From contig NZ_CP107546.1 of assembly GCF_025836995.1 (NCBI RefSeq), positions 1,798,001-1,862,000 on the forward strand: a stretch of 64,000 bases of DNA, in the 5' to 3' direction. The stretch is from Microbacterium sp. M28 (GTDB lineage: Bacteria; Actinomycetota; Actinomycetes; Actinomycetales; Microbacteriaceae). The notes beneath the pieces are model-generated. The model saw nothing but the letters and a program-made list of their open reading frames with translations, was not told the origin of the DNA and did not search any database. Shown piece after piece: positions 38,666 through 48,017 of this stretch (its first letter is position 1; every line of letters begins with the position of its first letter). Made by a program: the position numbers and the translations under genes.

Positions 38666-38861
38666 TCAGATTCGCCAAAGCCATCCGTCCAGGGCGGTCA
38701 ACAGGCCGATCGCGATGAAACCGATGGGAACGACGACCCCAGCGAATCGCTCGCATAAGCGCTCGCCGAAAAACCAAGAGCAGGAGTCCGAAGACCATGG
38801 TTGCCACTCCGACGACAACTTCCGCGTCCTCCAGATCCGCCATCGCCATGTGATCCCGCAC
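38666..38861 (-). pseudogene. Broken small two-helix membrane protein gene
   Basis: The first frame (about 38861-38720) encodes MADLEDAEVVVGVATMVFGL and LLLVFRRALMRAIRW, one transmembrane helix. In that frame the sequence then turns into Arg-rich filler. One frame away it continues as VVVPIGFIAIGLLTALDGWL, a second helix, ending WRI at 38666. The two parts together resemble small actinobacterial two-helix membrane proteins, so a single frameshift near 38720-38725 is likely. The start could be any of three close ATGs (38861, 38849, 38843). Confidence 0.5.
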
Positions 38862-39100
38862 GAAATTGGGGTTCTAAAGTCTGCCTCGAAGGTGAGCTAC
38901 TACCCGACAGCCCCGCTGACTGATCCACGAGCTAGAAGAGCTCGAAAGCGGCGCCGTCGCGTTCTTCGCGCACTCGCGCTGGCCGGTCCGATTCTTCGAG
39001 CATCGAGGGAAGCGCACGATTCATCGGTCCGCATCTGGACCTGGATAGCGACGTCCGATTTCCGCCGGAACTGGAGGCTCGTCACTGATGGACTCGAACC

Positions 39101-40345
39101 ATGAGATCATCCCGCCGTGCGCCGCTCCCGCGCACGTTCACGCGCATCGCATGGTCGAGCGTGACCACCCAGATGGCAGAGCAGATCGCGCTGGTCGCTG
39201 TGCCCCTCGCCGCCGTTCTCCTGCTCGGCGCCGGAGCAACGGAGACGGCACTGCTGCAGGTCGCGCAGACGCTCCCGTTCCTCGTCCTCGCACTCCCATT
39301 CGGGCTCATCATCGATCGCACGTCCCCGCGGCGAGTCCTCCTCGCCTCGGAGCTTCTGCGCATGATCACGCTGGGCAGCATCGTCGTGTTGATCGCATTC
39401 GATGCTCTCTCCCTCGGCGCGCTCCTCGCCCTCGGCCTCATCGGAGCGATCGGCACCGTGGGCGTCAGCGTCGCGGTCCCCTCCGCGGTCCCCCGGCTCG
39501 TGACGTCCGAGCGCCTGATGGACGCCAACCGATGGCTAGAGCTCGGACGAAGCGCCGCCTTCATCTCCGGCCCGATCCTCGCCGGCGCCATCGTCTCAGC
39601 GACCAACGCGAGCACCGCACTCGTTCTCGCCACCATCGCCTGCGCCGCCGCTGCCGCCTTGCTGATCCGACTCGACATCCCCCGAACCACAACGTCGCCC
39701 CACACATCGCCGTGGAGCGACGCCGCCCACGGCATCCGCTACGCGCTGGGACATCAGCTGCTCCGACCGATGATCCTCACCTCGACCGTCTTCAACATCG
39801 GCTGGTTTCTCATCCAATCCGTCTTCGTCGTCTACGCACTCGAACACCTGACGATGACACCCACCACGGTCGGAATCACCCTGGGCGCCTACGGAGCCGG
39901 AATGGTCATCGGCGCCGCCCTCTCCGGCCCCCTGTCACGCCGCCTCCGGTTCGGCCTGCTGACCGTGCTCGGCCCGGCCGGCGGGTTCATCGCTGCCGCC
40001 CTGATGGTCGCCACCCTCTGGATCCCGGCCCCGGCTTTCGCGCTCGCGTCGTTCTTCCTCTTCGGTCTCGGGCCTGTCCTCTGGACGATATCCACCACCT
40101 CACTCCGCCAAGCCGTCACGCCCGCCGCGATGATCGGCCGGGTGTCTTCTCTGGTCGTGGTCTCCACGTATGGCGCCCGTCCGATCGGCGCCGGACTCGG
40201 CGTCGTCATAGCCGCAACGGTCGGAATGGCCTGGTGCATCGCCGCAGCGGTCGTCGTCTTCGCCCTGCAGCTGCTCGTCGTCCTGACATCCGCTCTCCCG
40301 TCGGTCCGAGAGCTCCCCTCCCTCGCGCAGCCTGCAGCTCGATAG
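39101..40345 (+). CDS. Major facilitator superfamily transporter, exporter type
   Basis: 414 residues with about 12 hydrophobic segments. Segment 1 is SSVTTQMAEQIALVAVPLAA. The MFS loop 2-3 motif appears as ALPFGLIIDRTSPRRVLLAS, and motif-like LMDANRWLELGRSAAFISGP lies in the middle, both typical of the MFS_3 / enterobactin-exporter-like and macrolide-efflux-like branch. The ATG at 39101 has no obvious ribosome-binding site. The P-loop gene follows 132 bases downstream on the same strand. Substrate unknown; drug efflux is a possibility only. Confidence 0.88.
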   Translation: MRSSRRAPLPRTFTRIAWSSVTTQMAEQIALVAVPLAAVLLLGAGATETALLQVAQTLPFLVLALPFGLIIDRTSPRRVLLASELLRMITLGSIVVLIAFDALSLGALLALGLIGAIGTVGVSVAVPSAVPRLVTSERLMDANRWLELGRSAAFISGPILAGAIVSATNASTALVLATIACAAAAALLIRLDIPRTTTSPHTSPWSDAAHGIRYALGHQLLRPMILTSTVFNIGWFLIQSVFVVYALEHLTMTPTTVGITLGAYGAGMVIGAALSGPLSRRLRFGLLTVLGPAGGFIAAALMVATLWIPAPAFALASFFLFGLGPVLWTISTTSLRQAVTPAAMIGRVSSLVVVSTYGARPIGAGLGVVIAATVGMAWCIAAAVVVFALQLLVVLTSALPSVRELPSLAQPAAR

Positions 40346-40477
40346 GCGGCCGTTCTGCACGCTCACGGAGGCGGCGGTCAAGAGCGCCGAACGTCTGCGT
40401 TGACCGCGCTCTACGTCTCGGACGCCGGGCCGGTGGCGGAACACTCGCCTGCGGAGATACGAGGTTACGCTCCACCC

Positions 40478-41557
40478 ATGCACCTTTTGCGACTCGCCGG
40501 AGCCCCTGGCGTCGGCAAATCCACAACGGCGTGGGCTGTCGCGAACAGACTCGCCGGCGCCGGCGTCGCCACGGGATACGTCGACATCGATCAGCTCGGC
40601 ATGTGCTATCCCGCACCCGACGACGACCCGGACCGATGGGCCCTCAAAGAACGCGCCCTCGCCGGCGTCGCTCGACAGTTCGCCCTCGCGGGAATCGACC
40701 GCCTGGTCGTCTCCGGAGTCGCGTGGCCCGACGACCCGCCGCCGCAGATCCCGGGGATCACCGTGCAGTCGCTCTGGTTGGACGCCACAGAGCAGACACG
40801 GCGCAGGCGCTTGACGATGCGGGGCGACACGGGTGAGCAGCTTCTTCAGTTCCTCTCCGCCGGCACCGCTGAGGCGGGGCGGGTGAATTCCGCCTGGGGG
40901 CGGATCGCCACGGACGGCCTTTCGGAAGCCGACGCCGTCGAGAAGGTTCTCGAGTTCGGGCAGCCGGCCGACCCGAATGCGGAATCCGACGCGGTGCAGC
41001 CGCATACCGGACCGGCCGCTCCCGCGACGGATCGGATGCTGTGGATCACCGGACCTCGCCTGGCGGGCGCATCGCGAATCGGCTGGGAGATCGTGAGCCG
41101 GGAATGGACGGAAGGCCGGCGTGCCGGCTTCATCGATCTCGCGCAACTGTCGTTCGCCTGGAACGTCGACAGCACGCTCGTGGGGTTGGCGAACCTCGCG
41201 CGACTGCAACGGGCGTTCCGTGAGGTCGGCACCGACCGGTTCGTCGTCGTCGCTCCGTTTGACGTCGAGCCCGCGGCGGTACGCGCCGCACTCCCGGCGT
41301 CGGACCTGTCATTCGTCCGGCTCGCGCCGTCCGCCTCCGATATCCGGAGGCATGCGCGGCTGCGCAGGAGCGGCGATGGTCCATCCCTCGCCGGCGACGA
41401 TGTCGCAGACGCCACCGAATCTGAGCTCGAGCAGATCCTCCTGGCCGCCGACTCGCAGTCGACTTTGCCCGAGCGCGAAGGCGAGCTCAGCGTCGACACG
41501 CGAGATCTCCCCCTCCAGGCCGCGGCAGAGGCTGTCAAACGCGCTGCCGGTTGGTGA
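40478..41557 (+). CDS. Tandem P-loop NTPase-like protein, second domain degenerate
   Basis: 359 residues from the ATG at 40478. Domain 1 (about 1-170) starts LLRLAGAPGVGKSTTAWAVA with an intact Walker A, then GYVDIDQLGMCYPAP and LWLDATEQTRRRRLTMRG, resembling small-molecule kinases. Domain 2 (about 186-359) repeats the layout, MLWITGPRLAGASRIGWEIV, GFIDLAQLSFAW, DRFVVVAPFDVEPAAVRAAL, but its Walker A lacks the Lys. It is thus probably an active kinase-like half fused to a pseudo-kinase half. It ends eight bases from the convergent comEA stop. The acceptor substrate is unknown; pairing with an exporter could suggest resistance or a regulatory role. Confidence 0.75.
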   Translation: MHLLRLAGAPGVGKSTTAWAVANRLAGAGVATGYVDIDQLGMCYPAPDDDPDRWALKERALAGVARQFALAGIDRLVVSGVAWPDDPPPQIPGITVQSLWLDATEQTRRRRLTMRGDTGEQLLQFLSAGTAEAGRVNSAWGRIATDGLSEADAVEKVLEFGQPADPNAESDAVQPHTGPAAPATDRMLWITGPRLAGASRIGWEIVSREWTEGRRAGFIDLAQLSFAWNVDSTLVGLANLARLQRAFREVGTDRFVVVAPFDVEPAAVRAALPASDLSFVRLAPSASDIRRHARLRRSGDGPSLAGDDVADATESELEQILLAADSQSTLPEREGELSVDTRDLPLQAAAEAVKRAAGW

Positions 41558-41565
41558 CCAGCGAC

Positions 41566-42177
41566 TCACACCCGCACCTTGTCCCGCAGACCTTCCAGCA
41601 GCTTCTCACCGATCCCGGGCACCGCGAGCAGATCGTCCACCGAAGCGAACCGGCCGTTCTCGTCCCTCCACTGGATGATCCGCTCCGCCAGAGCGGGTCC
41701 GATCCGCGGCAGCGTCTCCAGTGCGGCCTGATCTGCGGCATTGAGATCGATCACGCCGTCGCCGCTGGGCGCGGCAGCGGATCCGGCCCCCGGCGCCGGC
41801 GCCGCGCCGATCTGCGGCACCACGATCTGCTCACCGTCGGAAATCAGCCGCGCCAGGTTCACGGCCTGCAGATCAGCGTCCTCCAGCGTGCCGCCGGCCG
41901 CGGCCAACGCGTCCGCGACGCGCGTGCCCTGCGCCAGCAGGTACAGGCCAGGACGCGTCACCTGTCCGAGCACATGCACGTACACCTCGGCCGGTGCCAC
42001 GGTCGCGGTCCCGGCATCCGCGATGTCGACGACCTGCGACCCGGACGTCTGACCGCGCAGGATGCCCAGCCCCACGGCGGCGGAGAGCACGACGAGCCCG
42101 AGCACCACGGCGGCGCCGACGCCGAGCTTCAGCCGTGCGCGTGGGCGCGGCTGGGGTGTCTCGGATTCCGCTGGCAC
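41566..42177 (-). CDS. comEA: ComEA-type helix-hairpin-helix DNA-binding protein
   Basis: 203 residues from a GTG. One N-terminal membrane anchor (GVGAAVVLGLVVLSAAVGLG) precedes an SLBB-like domain (VYVHVLGQVTRPGLYLLAQG). The tail has two HhH motifs: LNAADQAALETLPRIGPALA and VDDLLAVPGIGEKLLEGLRD. It would bind incoming DNA outside the membrane and hand it to ComEC. Downstream comEC has been displaced; the convergent P-loop gene ends eight bases from this stop, so comEA is now presumably monocistronic. Confidence 0.92.
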   Translation of the reverse strand: MPAESETPQPRPRARLKLGVGAAVVLGLVVLSAAVGLGILRGQTSGSQVVDIADAGTATVAPAEVYVHVLGQVTRPGLYLLAQGTRVADALAAAGGTLEDADLQAVNLARLISDGEQIVVPQIGAAPAPGAGSAAAPSGDGVIDLNAADQAALETLPRIGPALAERIIQWRDENGRFASVDDLLAVPGIGEKLLEGLRDKVRV

Positions 42178-42273
42178 TCCGCCACGCTATGCACGCGAGC
42201 GCCGCCGGAACGCAGCGATCCCGGCATCCGTGGAGAGTTCGACGGATGCCGGGATCGGTGCAGGACGAGTGGT
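42140..42273. repeat. Direct repeat, copy B (comEA side of the island)
   Basis: The partner of 36071-36204 in the same orientation with no alignment gaps. It covers the first 13 codons of intact comEA, its whole upstream region and the leuS-comEA hairpin, stopping where leuS begins (homology ends at GTGCAGGACGAGTGGT). The mismatches are concentrated in the intergenic part, while the comEA start codons and hairpin arms are conserved. Confidence 0.9.
42216..42257 (-). terminator. Perfect 16-bp hairpin between leuS and comEA
   Basis: CGATCCCGGCATCCGT pairs with ACGGATGCCGGGATCG around a 10-base loop. It lies 18 bases after the leuS stop and 38 bases before the comEA start, so may terminate leuS transcription; it has no T-tract. 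A weaker form is kept in the other copy of the repeat near 36147-36188. Confidence 0.6.
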
Positions 42274-42274
42274 C

Positions 42275-44845
42275 TCAGCCCTTGACGACGATGCTGACGA
42301 TCTTCGGCGCGCGCACGACGACCTTCAGGATCTCCTTGTCGCCGATGGCGCGAATGACCCGCTCGTCGGCGCGAGCGAGCTTCTCGAGCTCCTCCGCGCC
42401 GATCTTGGCCGACACCTCGAGCTGAGCGCGCACCTTGCCGCCGACCTGCACGACTGCGGTGATGGAGTCCTCCACCAGCAGTGCCGGGTCGGGCGAGCGC
42501 CACTGGGCCAGCCCGACGGACGGCTCGTGTCCGAGGACCTCCCACATCTCCTCGGCGGTGTGCGGGGCGATCAGGTCGAGCATGACGGCGACGGTCTCGG
42601 CCGCCTCGCGCACAGCGGGATCGGCAGCGCCGGCACCCGTGTCGATCGTCTTGCGCGTCAGGTTCACCAGCTCCATCAGTCGCGCGACCAGAACGTTGAA
42701 CTTGGTCTGCTCGACCAGCGCCGGCGCATCGGCCAGCAGGCGGTGGGTGGCGCGACGCAGCGCGGCATCGCCACCGGCGAAGATCACGTCGACGGGGCTC
42801 GACACGTCGTGCGCGACCCGCAGGACCCTCGCGAGGAACTTCTGGGCGCCGGTCATCGAGACATCGGCCCAGTCCTTGTCGTCCTCCGCGGGCCCGGCGA
42901 ACGCCATGCCGACGCGCAGCGCGTCGGCGCCGTGGGCGGACAGTTCCTGTTCGAACAGCACCAGGTTGCCCTTGCTCTTGGACATCTTCTGGCCGTTCAG
43001 GATCACCATGCCCTGGTTGATCAGGCTGCTGAACGGCTCGGTGAAGTCGATCAACCCCATGTCGAACAGCACCTTCGTGATGAAGCGCGCGTACAGCAGG
43101 TGCAGGATGGCGTGCTCGACACCGCCGATGTAGTTGTCGACGGGAGCCCAGCGGTCCGCCTGCGCCGGCTCGAACGCCACCTGCTCGTTGCCGGGCGACA
43201 GGAAGCGCAGGAAGTACCACGAGCTGTCCACGAACGTGTCCATCGTGTCGGGGTCGCGCAGCACCGGCTCGCCCGTCTGCGGGTCGGTCGTGCGTACCCA
43301 GCTCTCGGCCGCGCCCAACGGGGAAGCGCCCTTGGGCGCCAGGTCGAGACCTTCGACGCTGGGCAGCTTCACCGGCAGCTGGTCCTCGGACACCGGAATG
43401 ATCCGGCCGTCTTCGGCGTGCAGCATCGGGATCGGTGTACCCCAGAAGCGCTGACGCGAGATCAGCCAGTCGCGCAGGCGGTAGTTCTTCGCCGCACGTC
43501 CGGTGCCTGCGGCCTCGAGCTTCTCGATGGTGCGGGCGATCGCGTGCCGCTTGGACAGGCCGTTCAGCTCGCCCGAGTTGATGAGACGCCCCTCGCCGGT
43601 CAGCGCGGTTCCCGTGACGGAGGGGTGCTGGTCGTCCAAGCCCGGCAGCGTGTCGACGGGGACGCCGTCCTCGTCGACCTCGATCACCGGCATCGCACCT
43701 GTGATCGGTGCCGTCGTGTCGACGACGACCTTGACGGGCAGGTCGAACGCCCGGGCGAAATCGAGGTCGCGCTGATCGTGAGCGGGCACCGCCATGACGG
43801 CGCCGTGGCCGTAGTCGGCCAGCACGTAGTCCGCCGCCCAGATCGGCAGCTTCTCGCCGTTGACCGGATTGATCGCGAAGCGCTCCAGGAACACGCCCGT
43901 CTTCGGGCGGTCGGTCGACTGCCGGTCGATGTCCGTGGTCTTCTGCACGTCGGCGAGGTATGCCGCGAAGCGCTCCCGCACCTGCTCAGGAGCATCGGCG
44001 ACCAGCTCGGACGCCAGGTCGGAGTCGGGGGCGACGACGAAGAACGTCGCACCGTGGAGCGTGTCAGGGCGCGTCGAGAAGACGGTGACGGGCTCGTCCC
44101 GACCCTCGATCACGAAGTCGATGTCGGCACCGACCGAGCGGCCGATCCAGTTGCGCTGCATCTGCAGAACCTTGTGCGGCCAGGAGCCCTCCAGCTGGTT
44201 CAGGTCGTCCAGCAGACGGTCGGCGTACTCGGTGATCTTGAAGTACCACTGCGTGAGCTTCTTCTTCACGACCTCGGCGCCGCACCGCTCGCAGCGCCCG
44301 TCGACGACCTGCTCGTTCGCGAGCACCGTCTGGTCGTTCGGGCACCAGTTCACGGCGCTCTTCTTGCGGTACGCGAGACCGCGCTCGTGCAGCTTCAGGA
44401 ACAGCCACTGGTTCCAGCGGTAGTAGTCCGGGTCAGACGTGTGCAGCACCCGGGACCAGTCGAACGACACCCCGTAGGACTGGAACGCGGCCTTCTGCTG
44501 CGCGATGTTCGCGTACGTCCACTCACGCGGGTCGGCACCGCGACGGATCGCTGCGTTCTCGGCGGGCAGACCGAACGAGTCCCAGCCGATCGGGTTGAGC
44601 ACGTTGTGACCGCGGTGACGCCAGAAGCGCGCCACGATGTCGGAGTAGAGGTAGTTCTCGGCGTGGCCCATGTGCAGGTCGCCGGACGGGTAGGGGAACA
44701 TCGCCAGCACGTACTTGCGCGGGCGCGTGTCGTCGGCACCGCCCGTGAGGAAGGTCTCGTTCTCGGCCCAGTACTTCTGCCACTTCGCCTGCAGGGCGTG
44801 CGGAGAGGGCAGAGCGGATGCTTCTTCAAACGTGGTCTCGGACAA
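42275..44845 (-). CDS. leuS: Leucyl-tRNA synthetase
   Basis: 856 residues. Class I signature HIGH appears as [25 protein letters not shown] as [14 protein letters not shown]. The editing (CP1) domain contains [20 protein letters not shown] and [15 protein letters not shown], and zinc-like Cys pairs occur in [13 protein letters not shown] and CERCGAE. No ATG or GTG is available at the N-terminus; TTG at 44845 ([19 protein letters not shown]) gives normal length, and TTG at 44851 is an alternative. It stands upstream of comEA on the same strand. Confidence 0.96.
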   Translation of the reverse strand: MSETTFEEASALPSPHALQAKWQKYWAENETFLTGGADDTRPRKYVLAMFPYPSGDLHMGHAENYLYSDIVARFWRHRGHNVLNPIGWDSFGLPAENAAIRRGADPREWTYANIAQQKAAFQSYGVSFDWSRVLHTSDPDYYRWNQWLFLKLHERGLAYRKKSAVNWCPNDQTVLANEQVVDGRCERCGAEVVKKKLTQWYFKITEYADRLLDDLNQLEGSWPHKVLQMQRNWIGRSVGADIDFVIEGRDEPVTVFSTRPDTLHGATFFVVAPDSDLASELVADAPEQVRERFAAYLADVQKTTDIDRQSTDRPKTGVFLERFAINPVNGEKLPIWAADYVLADYGHGAVMAVPAHDQRDLDFARAFDLPVKVVVDTTAPITGAMPVIEVDEDGVPVDTLPGLDDQHPSVTGTALTGEGRLINSGELNGLSKRHAIARTIEKLEAAGTGRAAKNYRLRDWLISRQRFWGTPIPMLHAEDGRIIPVSEDQLPVKLPSVEGLDLAPKGASPLGAAESWVRTTDPQTGEPVLRDPDTMDTFVDSSWYFLRFLSPGNEQVAFEPAQADRWAPVDNYIGGVEHAILHLLYARFITKVLFDMGLIDFTEPFSSLINQGMVILNGQKMSKSKGNLVLFEQELSAHGADALRVGMAFAGPAEDDKDWADVSMTGAQKFLARVLRVAHDVSSPVDVIFAGGDAALRRATHRLLADAPALVEQTKFNVLVARLMELVNLTRKTIDTGAGAADPAVREAAETVAVMLDLIAPHTAEEMWEVLGHEPSVGLAQWRSPDPALLVEDSITAVVQVGGKVRAQLEVSAKIGAEELEKLARADERVIRAIGDKEILKVVVRAPKIVSIVVKG

Positions 44846-44906
44846 GAGCAACGGCCAATCTGGAACGCAGGGGATCGCGGAGATCGCGAAGTTCCAGGTT
44901 ATCGGA

Positions 44907-46229
44907 TCATTCCGCGCTCCAGGCGTCCGGCAGACGGGCTCCGAGCGCCGCCAACGGGGCCCGCGCCTTGATCGCGACCTCGGCGACCTCGGCATCCACC
45001 ATCGACCCCCAGGTGATCCCTCCCCCGGCGCCGACATGCGCACCGTGGTCGTCGATCAGGATGCTGCGGATCACCATCGCGAGATCGATCGATCCGTCGA
45101 CGCCGACGTATCCGAAGCATCCGCTGTAGACGCCGCGTGGGCCGCGCTCGAGCGCGTGCAGGATCGTCATCGCCGACAGCTTCGGCGCACCGGTCATGCT
45201 CCCGGCGGGGAAGGCGGCGGTGAACAGGTCGGCGACGGTCGTCGCGCCCGCGGGCACCCCGCTCACCGTGCTCACCAGCTGGTGCACGGCCGGGTAGCTC
45301 TCCACCTGCCAGAGGCCGTCGACGCGAATGGTCCCCGGCGTGCAGACCTGCGACAGGTCGTTGCGCATGAGGTCGACGATCATGACGTTCTCCGCGCGCT
45401 CCTTGGCACTGGCGAGCAGCTCGGCTGCGAGAGCGGCATCGTGCGCGGGATCGGCGGCGCGCGGTCGGGTGCCCTTGATCGGGCGCGTGACCACCCTTCC
45501 GCGATCGGTGAACAGGAACTGCTCCGGACTCGCGCTGAGCAGTGCGCGGCCGGCGATCCTGATGAACCCGCCGTGATGCGCGGGCGTCTGCTCCCGCAAG
45601 CGCCGGTACGCCGCGACTGGGTCGTGCTCGCCGGGCACGTCGAACCGCGTCGTGAGGCAGAGCTGGTAGGCCTCGCCGGCGCGGATCGCGTCGCGGCAGC
45701 GCTCGATGAGTGCGGCGTACTCCGCCGGCGCGTGCCGCCCGAGAGCGACGGAGTTCGGCAGGTCCGGGGAGGCCTCCTGGCCGGATGCCGCGGCGCACCA
45801 CCGCTCGATCTCCGCGGCCCAGTCGTCCAGCTCCCCGTCGGCGGCCAGGGCCCACAGCACTCCGGTGGCGTGATCGATCGCGACGGCACGACGCACCCGC
45901 AGCCACGCCGCATCCGCCCGTCCGTCGACCGCGATCGGAGCGCCGGCGGCCTCGGCACCGGATTCGTAATCGTGCCAGCCGACCCAGCCGCCGGTGAACG
46001 GCGGACGGGTCGCGTCCCGGTGCGGCACGTCGTCGATCCTGACGGCGTGCGGTGCCTCGGCATCCGATTCCACCTCGCCGGAGCCGATGATGCTCCATCC
46101 GTCACGCGCTCGTGCGCCGGCGTCGAGCCAGAACACGGCCGCCTGCGCAGCCTCCTCGCGCAGGAACAACTGCTCCGGGGCGGCGCTGACCGTCAGCGCT
46201 CTGGCGCAGAGGGCGAAGATGTGCGGCAC
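44907..46229 (-). CDS. pabB: Chorismate-binding enzyme, aminodeoxychorismate synthase component I-like
   Basis: 440 residues. The chorismate-binding core shows [66 protein letters not shown] and [20 protein letters not shown]. The Lys in PIKGT is the PabB-type residue (TrpE has Ala there), so 4-amino-4-deoxychorismate formation for folate is favoured over anthranilate. No glutamine amidotransferase or lyase gene is adjacent. It is divergent from the DedA gene. Confidence 0.88.
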   Translation of the reverse strand: MPHIFALCARALTVSAAPEQLFLREEAAQAAVFWLDAGARARDGWSIIGSGEVESDAEAPHAVRIDDVPHRDATRPPFTGGWVGWHDYESGAEAAGAPIAVDGRADAAWLRVRRAVAIDHATGVLWALAADGELDDWAAEIERWCAAASGQEASPDLPNSVALGRHAPAEYAALIERCRDAIRAGEAYQLCLTTRFDVPGEHDPVAAYRRLREQTPAHHGGFIRIAGRALLSASPEQFLFTDRGRVVTRPIKGTRPRAADPAHDAALAAELLASAKERAENVMIVDLMRNDLSQVCTPGTIRVDGLWQVESYPAVHQLVSTVSGVPAGATTVADLFTAAFPAGSMTGAPKLSAMTILHALERGPRGVYSGCFGYVGVDGSIDLAMVIRSILIDDHGAHVGAGGGITWGSMVDAEVAEVAIKARAPLAALGARLPDAWSAE

Positions 46230-46266
46230 GCTCCCAGCGTAGGGCCGACCGGCTCAGCGTATTCTC

Positions 46267-46983
46267 GTGATCGTGGACGACTTCCTGCTCTGGCTGCTGG
46301 ATGCCGTGCAGTCGGTCGATCCGGTCGCGCGCACGCTCATCGCCGGTGTCGCCGTGCTGCTGGAGACCAGCATCCTGATCGGACTCGTCGTGCCGGGCGA
46401 CACCATCGTCATCATCGCCGCGATGGGGGTGACGAGCCTCACCGAGGGCATCGCGCTCGGCGTCGCCGTCGTCATCGGGGCGCTCATCGGCGAGAGTATC
46501 GGATTCGCGCTCGGCCGCTGGCTCGGTCCGCACATCCGCCACTCCTGGCTCGGACGCCGCATCGGCGAGGCTCACTGGGCACGCGCCGAGATCTATCTGC
46601 GGCGCCGTGGCGGACTCGCGATCTTCCTCTCGCGCTTCCTGCCCGTGCTGCACTCGCTGGTGCCGCTCACGGTCGGGATGAGCGGCTACTCCTACCGTCG
46701 GTTCCTGGCCTGGACAGCCCCGGCGTGCATTCTGTGGGCCGCCGCCTACGTGAGCGTGACCTCGCTCGCCGCCGGCAGCTTCCGCGAACTCGTCGACCGC
46801 GTGCACTTCGCCGGGTACATCTTCGTCGGCGTGATCGTGCTCTTCCTCGTGGTGCTGCTCATCGGCAAGAAGGCGCTCTCGGCCTGGGAGAGCCGGCACA
46901 TGCACGAGCACCCGAGCCCCGATGCCACCGACAGGATTCCTTCGAACGGGGGCGAGGGCACCGGCCAGGGCATGAAAGACTGA
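46267..46983 (+). CDS. DedA-family membrane protein
   Basis: 238 residues from a GTG at 46267 (a second GTG at 46273 is equally possible). Motifs are GVAVLLETSILIGLVVPGDT, GALIGESIGFALGRWLG and FLSRFLPVLHSLVPLTVGMS, with the conserved FxRFxPxxR-like element altered at its end (LPVLHSL). Four to five membrane segments. DedA proteins act as proton-dependent lipid-carrier or phospholipid flippases (family knowledge). The Glu/Ser/His-rich tail is disordered. The App1-type gene starts five bases downstream. Confidence 0.9.
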   Translation: MIVDDFLLWLLDAVQSVDPVARTLIAGVAVLLETSILIGLVVPGDTIVIIAAMGVTSLTEGIALGVAVVIGALIGESIGFALGRWLGPHIRHSWLGRRIGEAHWARAEIYLRRRGGLAIFLSRFLPVLHSLVPLTVGMSGYSYRRFLAWTAPACILWAAAYVSVTSLAAGSFRELVDRVHFAGYIFVGVIVLFLVVLLIGKKALSAWESRHMHEHPSPDATDRIPSNGGEGTGQGMKD

Positions 46984-46988
46984 TCAGG

Positions 46989-48017
46989 ATGCCCGATCAG
47001 CCCGCCCATCCGGCCAGGATCCACTGGTTCGCCCGACTGGAGCACCGACTCCATGTCTGGCGCGAGGGCCGTGCCCGTCGGCGCGGCCGGACGGCGACGA
47101 TCCTTCCGTTCCCCGGGTACGGCGGCGCGGGCTGGGTGCGTGTGGTCGGCCGTGTACTGATCGTCCCACCGCAGCGGCAGGACGCCAACGGCCAGTACGC
47201 GAGCATCCGCGGCTGGCGCAGCTTCGTCGGCATCCCTGTCGGATTCGCGAACGTCGAGGTCACCATCGGCGGACGGACCCAGGTCGTCCCCGCCGACCGC
47301 GGCGGGGTCGTCGACACGGTCGTCAAGGCGGATCTCGAGCCCGGCTGGCAGTCGGTCACGATGTCGGTCGACGGACAGCCGCCTGTCGAAGGCACCGTCT
47401 TCATCGTCGATGAGTCCGTTGACTTCGGCGTCGTGTGCGACGTCGACGACACCGTCATGGTCACGGCGCTCCCCCGTCCGTTCATCGCAGCGTGGAACTC
47501 GTTCGTCGTCGACGAGCACGCCAGGCTCCCCGTCCCTGGGATGGCCGTGCTGCTGGAGCAGATCATGCGCCAGAATCCCGGATGCCCGATGATCTACCTC
47601 TCCACCGGCGCGTGGAACATCGCACCGACGCTGAGCCGGTTCCTGAGCCGCCACCTCTTCCCGTCCGGCTCGATGCTGCTGACCGACTGGGGTCCGACGC
47701 ACGATCGGTGGTTCCGCAGCGGACGTGAGCACAAGCTGACGAACCTGCGCCGTCTGGCGGCGGAGTTCCCGCACGTGAAGTGGCTGCTGATCGGGGACGA
47801 CGGTCAACACGACGAGGCGATCTACACCGCGTTCCAGCAGGAGCATCCGCAGTCCGTCGCCGGTGTCGCGATCCGTCAGCTGTCCACGACCGAGGCCATG
47901 CTCGCCGGTGGGCGCGCCCCCTCGGACGACCACTCCGACGACGCGGCGCCGTGGGTGACCGCCTCGGACGGCGCAGGATTGCGCGAGCGCCTCGGCGAAG
48001 TGGGGATCCTGCGCTGA
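46989..48017 (+). CDS. App1-family phosphatase (DUF2183, phosphatidate phosphatase-like)
   Basis: 342 residues from the ATG at 46989. The N-terminal half is a beta-rich region (ATILPFPGYGGAGWVRVVGR). The HAD-like catalytic core has VVCDVDDTVMVTALPRPFIA (DxDxT), then YLSTGAWNIAPTLSRFLSRH and WLLIGDDGQHDEAIY. Family members dephosphorylate phosphatidate-like lipids; the DedA neighbour and tight operon spacing suggest a membrane-lipid theme. It overlaps the next gene by one base (TGATG). Confidence 0.88.
   Translation: MPDQPAHPARIHWFARLEHRLHVWREGRARRRGRTATILPFPGYGGAGWVRVVGRVLIVPPQRQDANGQYASIRGWRSFVGIPVGFANVEVTIGGRTQVVPADRGGVVDTVVKADLEPGWQSVTMSVDGQPPVEGTVFIVDESVDFGVVCDVDDTVMVTALPRPFIAAWNSFVVDEHARLPVPGMAVLLEQIMRQNPGCPMIYLSTGAWNIAPTLSRFLSRHLFPSGSMLLTDWGPTHDRWFRSGREHKLTNLRRLAAEFPHVKWLLIGDDGQHDEAIYTAFQQEHPQSVAGVAIRQLSTTEAMLAGGRAPSDDHSDDAAPWVTASDGAGLRERLGEVGILR

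Noticed and set aside
38900..39100. Possible gene fragment before the MFS start (frames with LEELESGAVAFFAHSRWP and GPHLDLDSDVRFPPELEARH)
   Set aside because: Two short stretches in different plus frames look codon-biased, but they are too short and unmatched to any family I know to annotate.
39088..40836. Very long plus-strand Arg/Pro/His-rich frame of about 580 codons
   Set aside because: It is a shadow of the MFS and P-loop genes in another frame; codon third positions and amino-acid composition are those of a GC-rich shadow frame.
42216..42257. Considering the leuS-comEA hairpin as a T-box or riboswitch
   Set aside because: It is a simple perfect stem after the leuS stop without conserved T-box or riboswitch elements; comEA is not an expected target.
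44907..46229. Anthranilate synthase TrpE assignment
   Set aside because: The PIKGT motif has the PabB-type Lys and no trp genes are adjacent.
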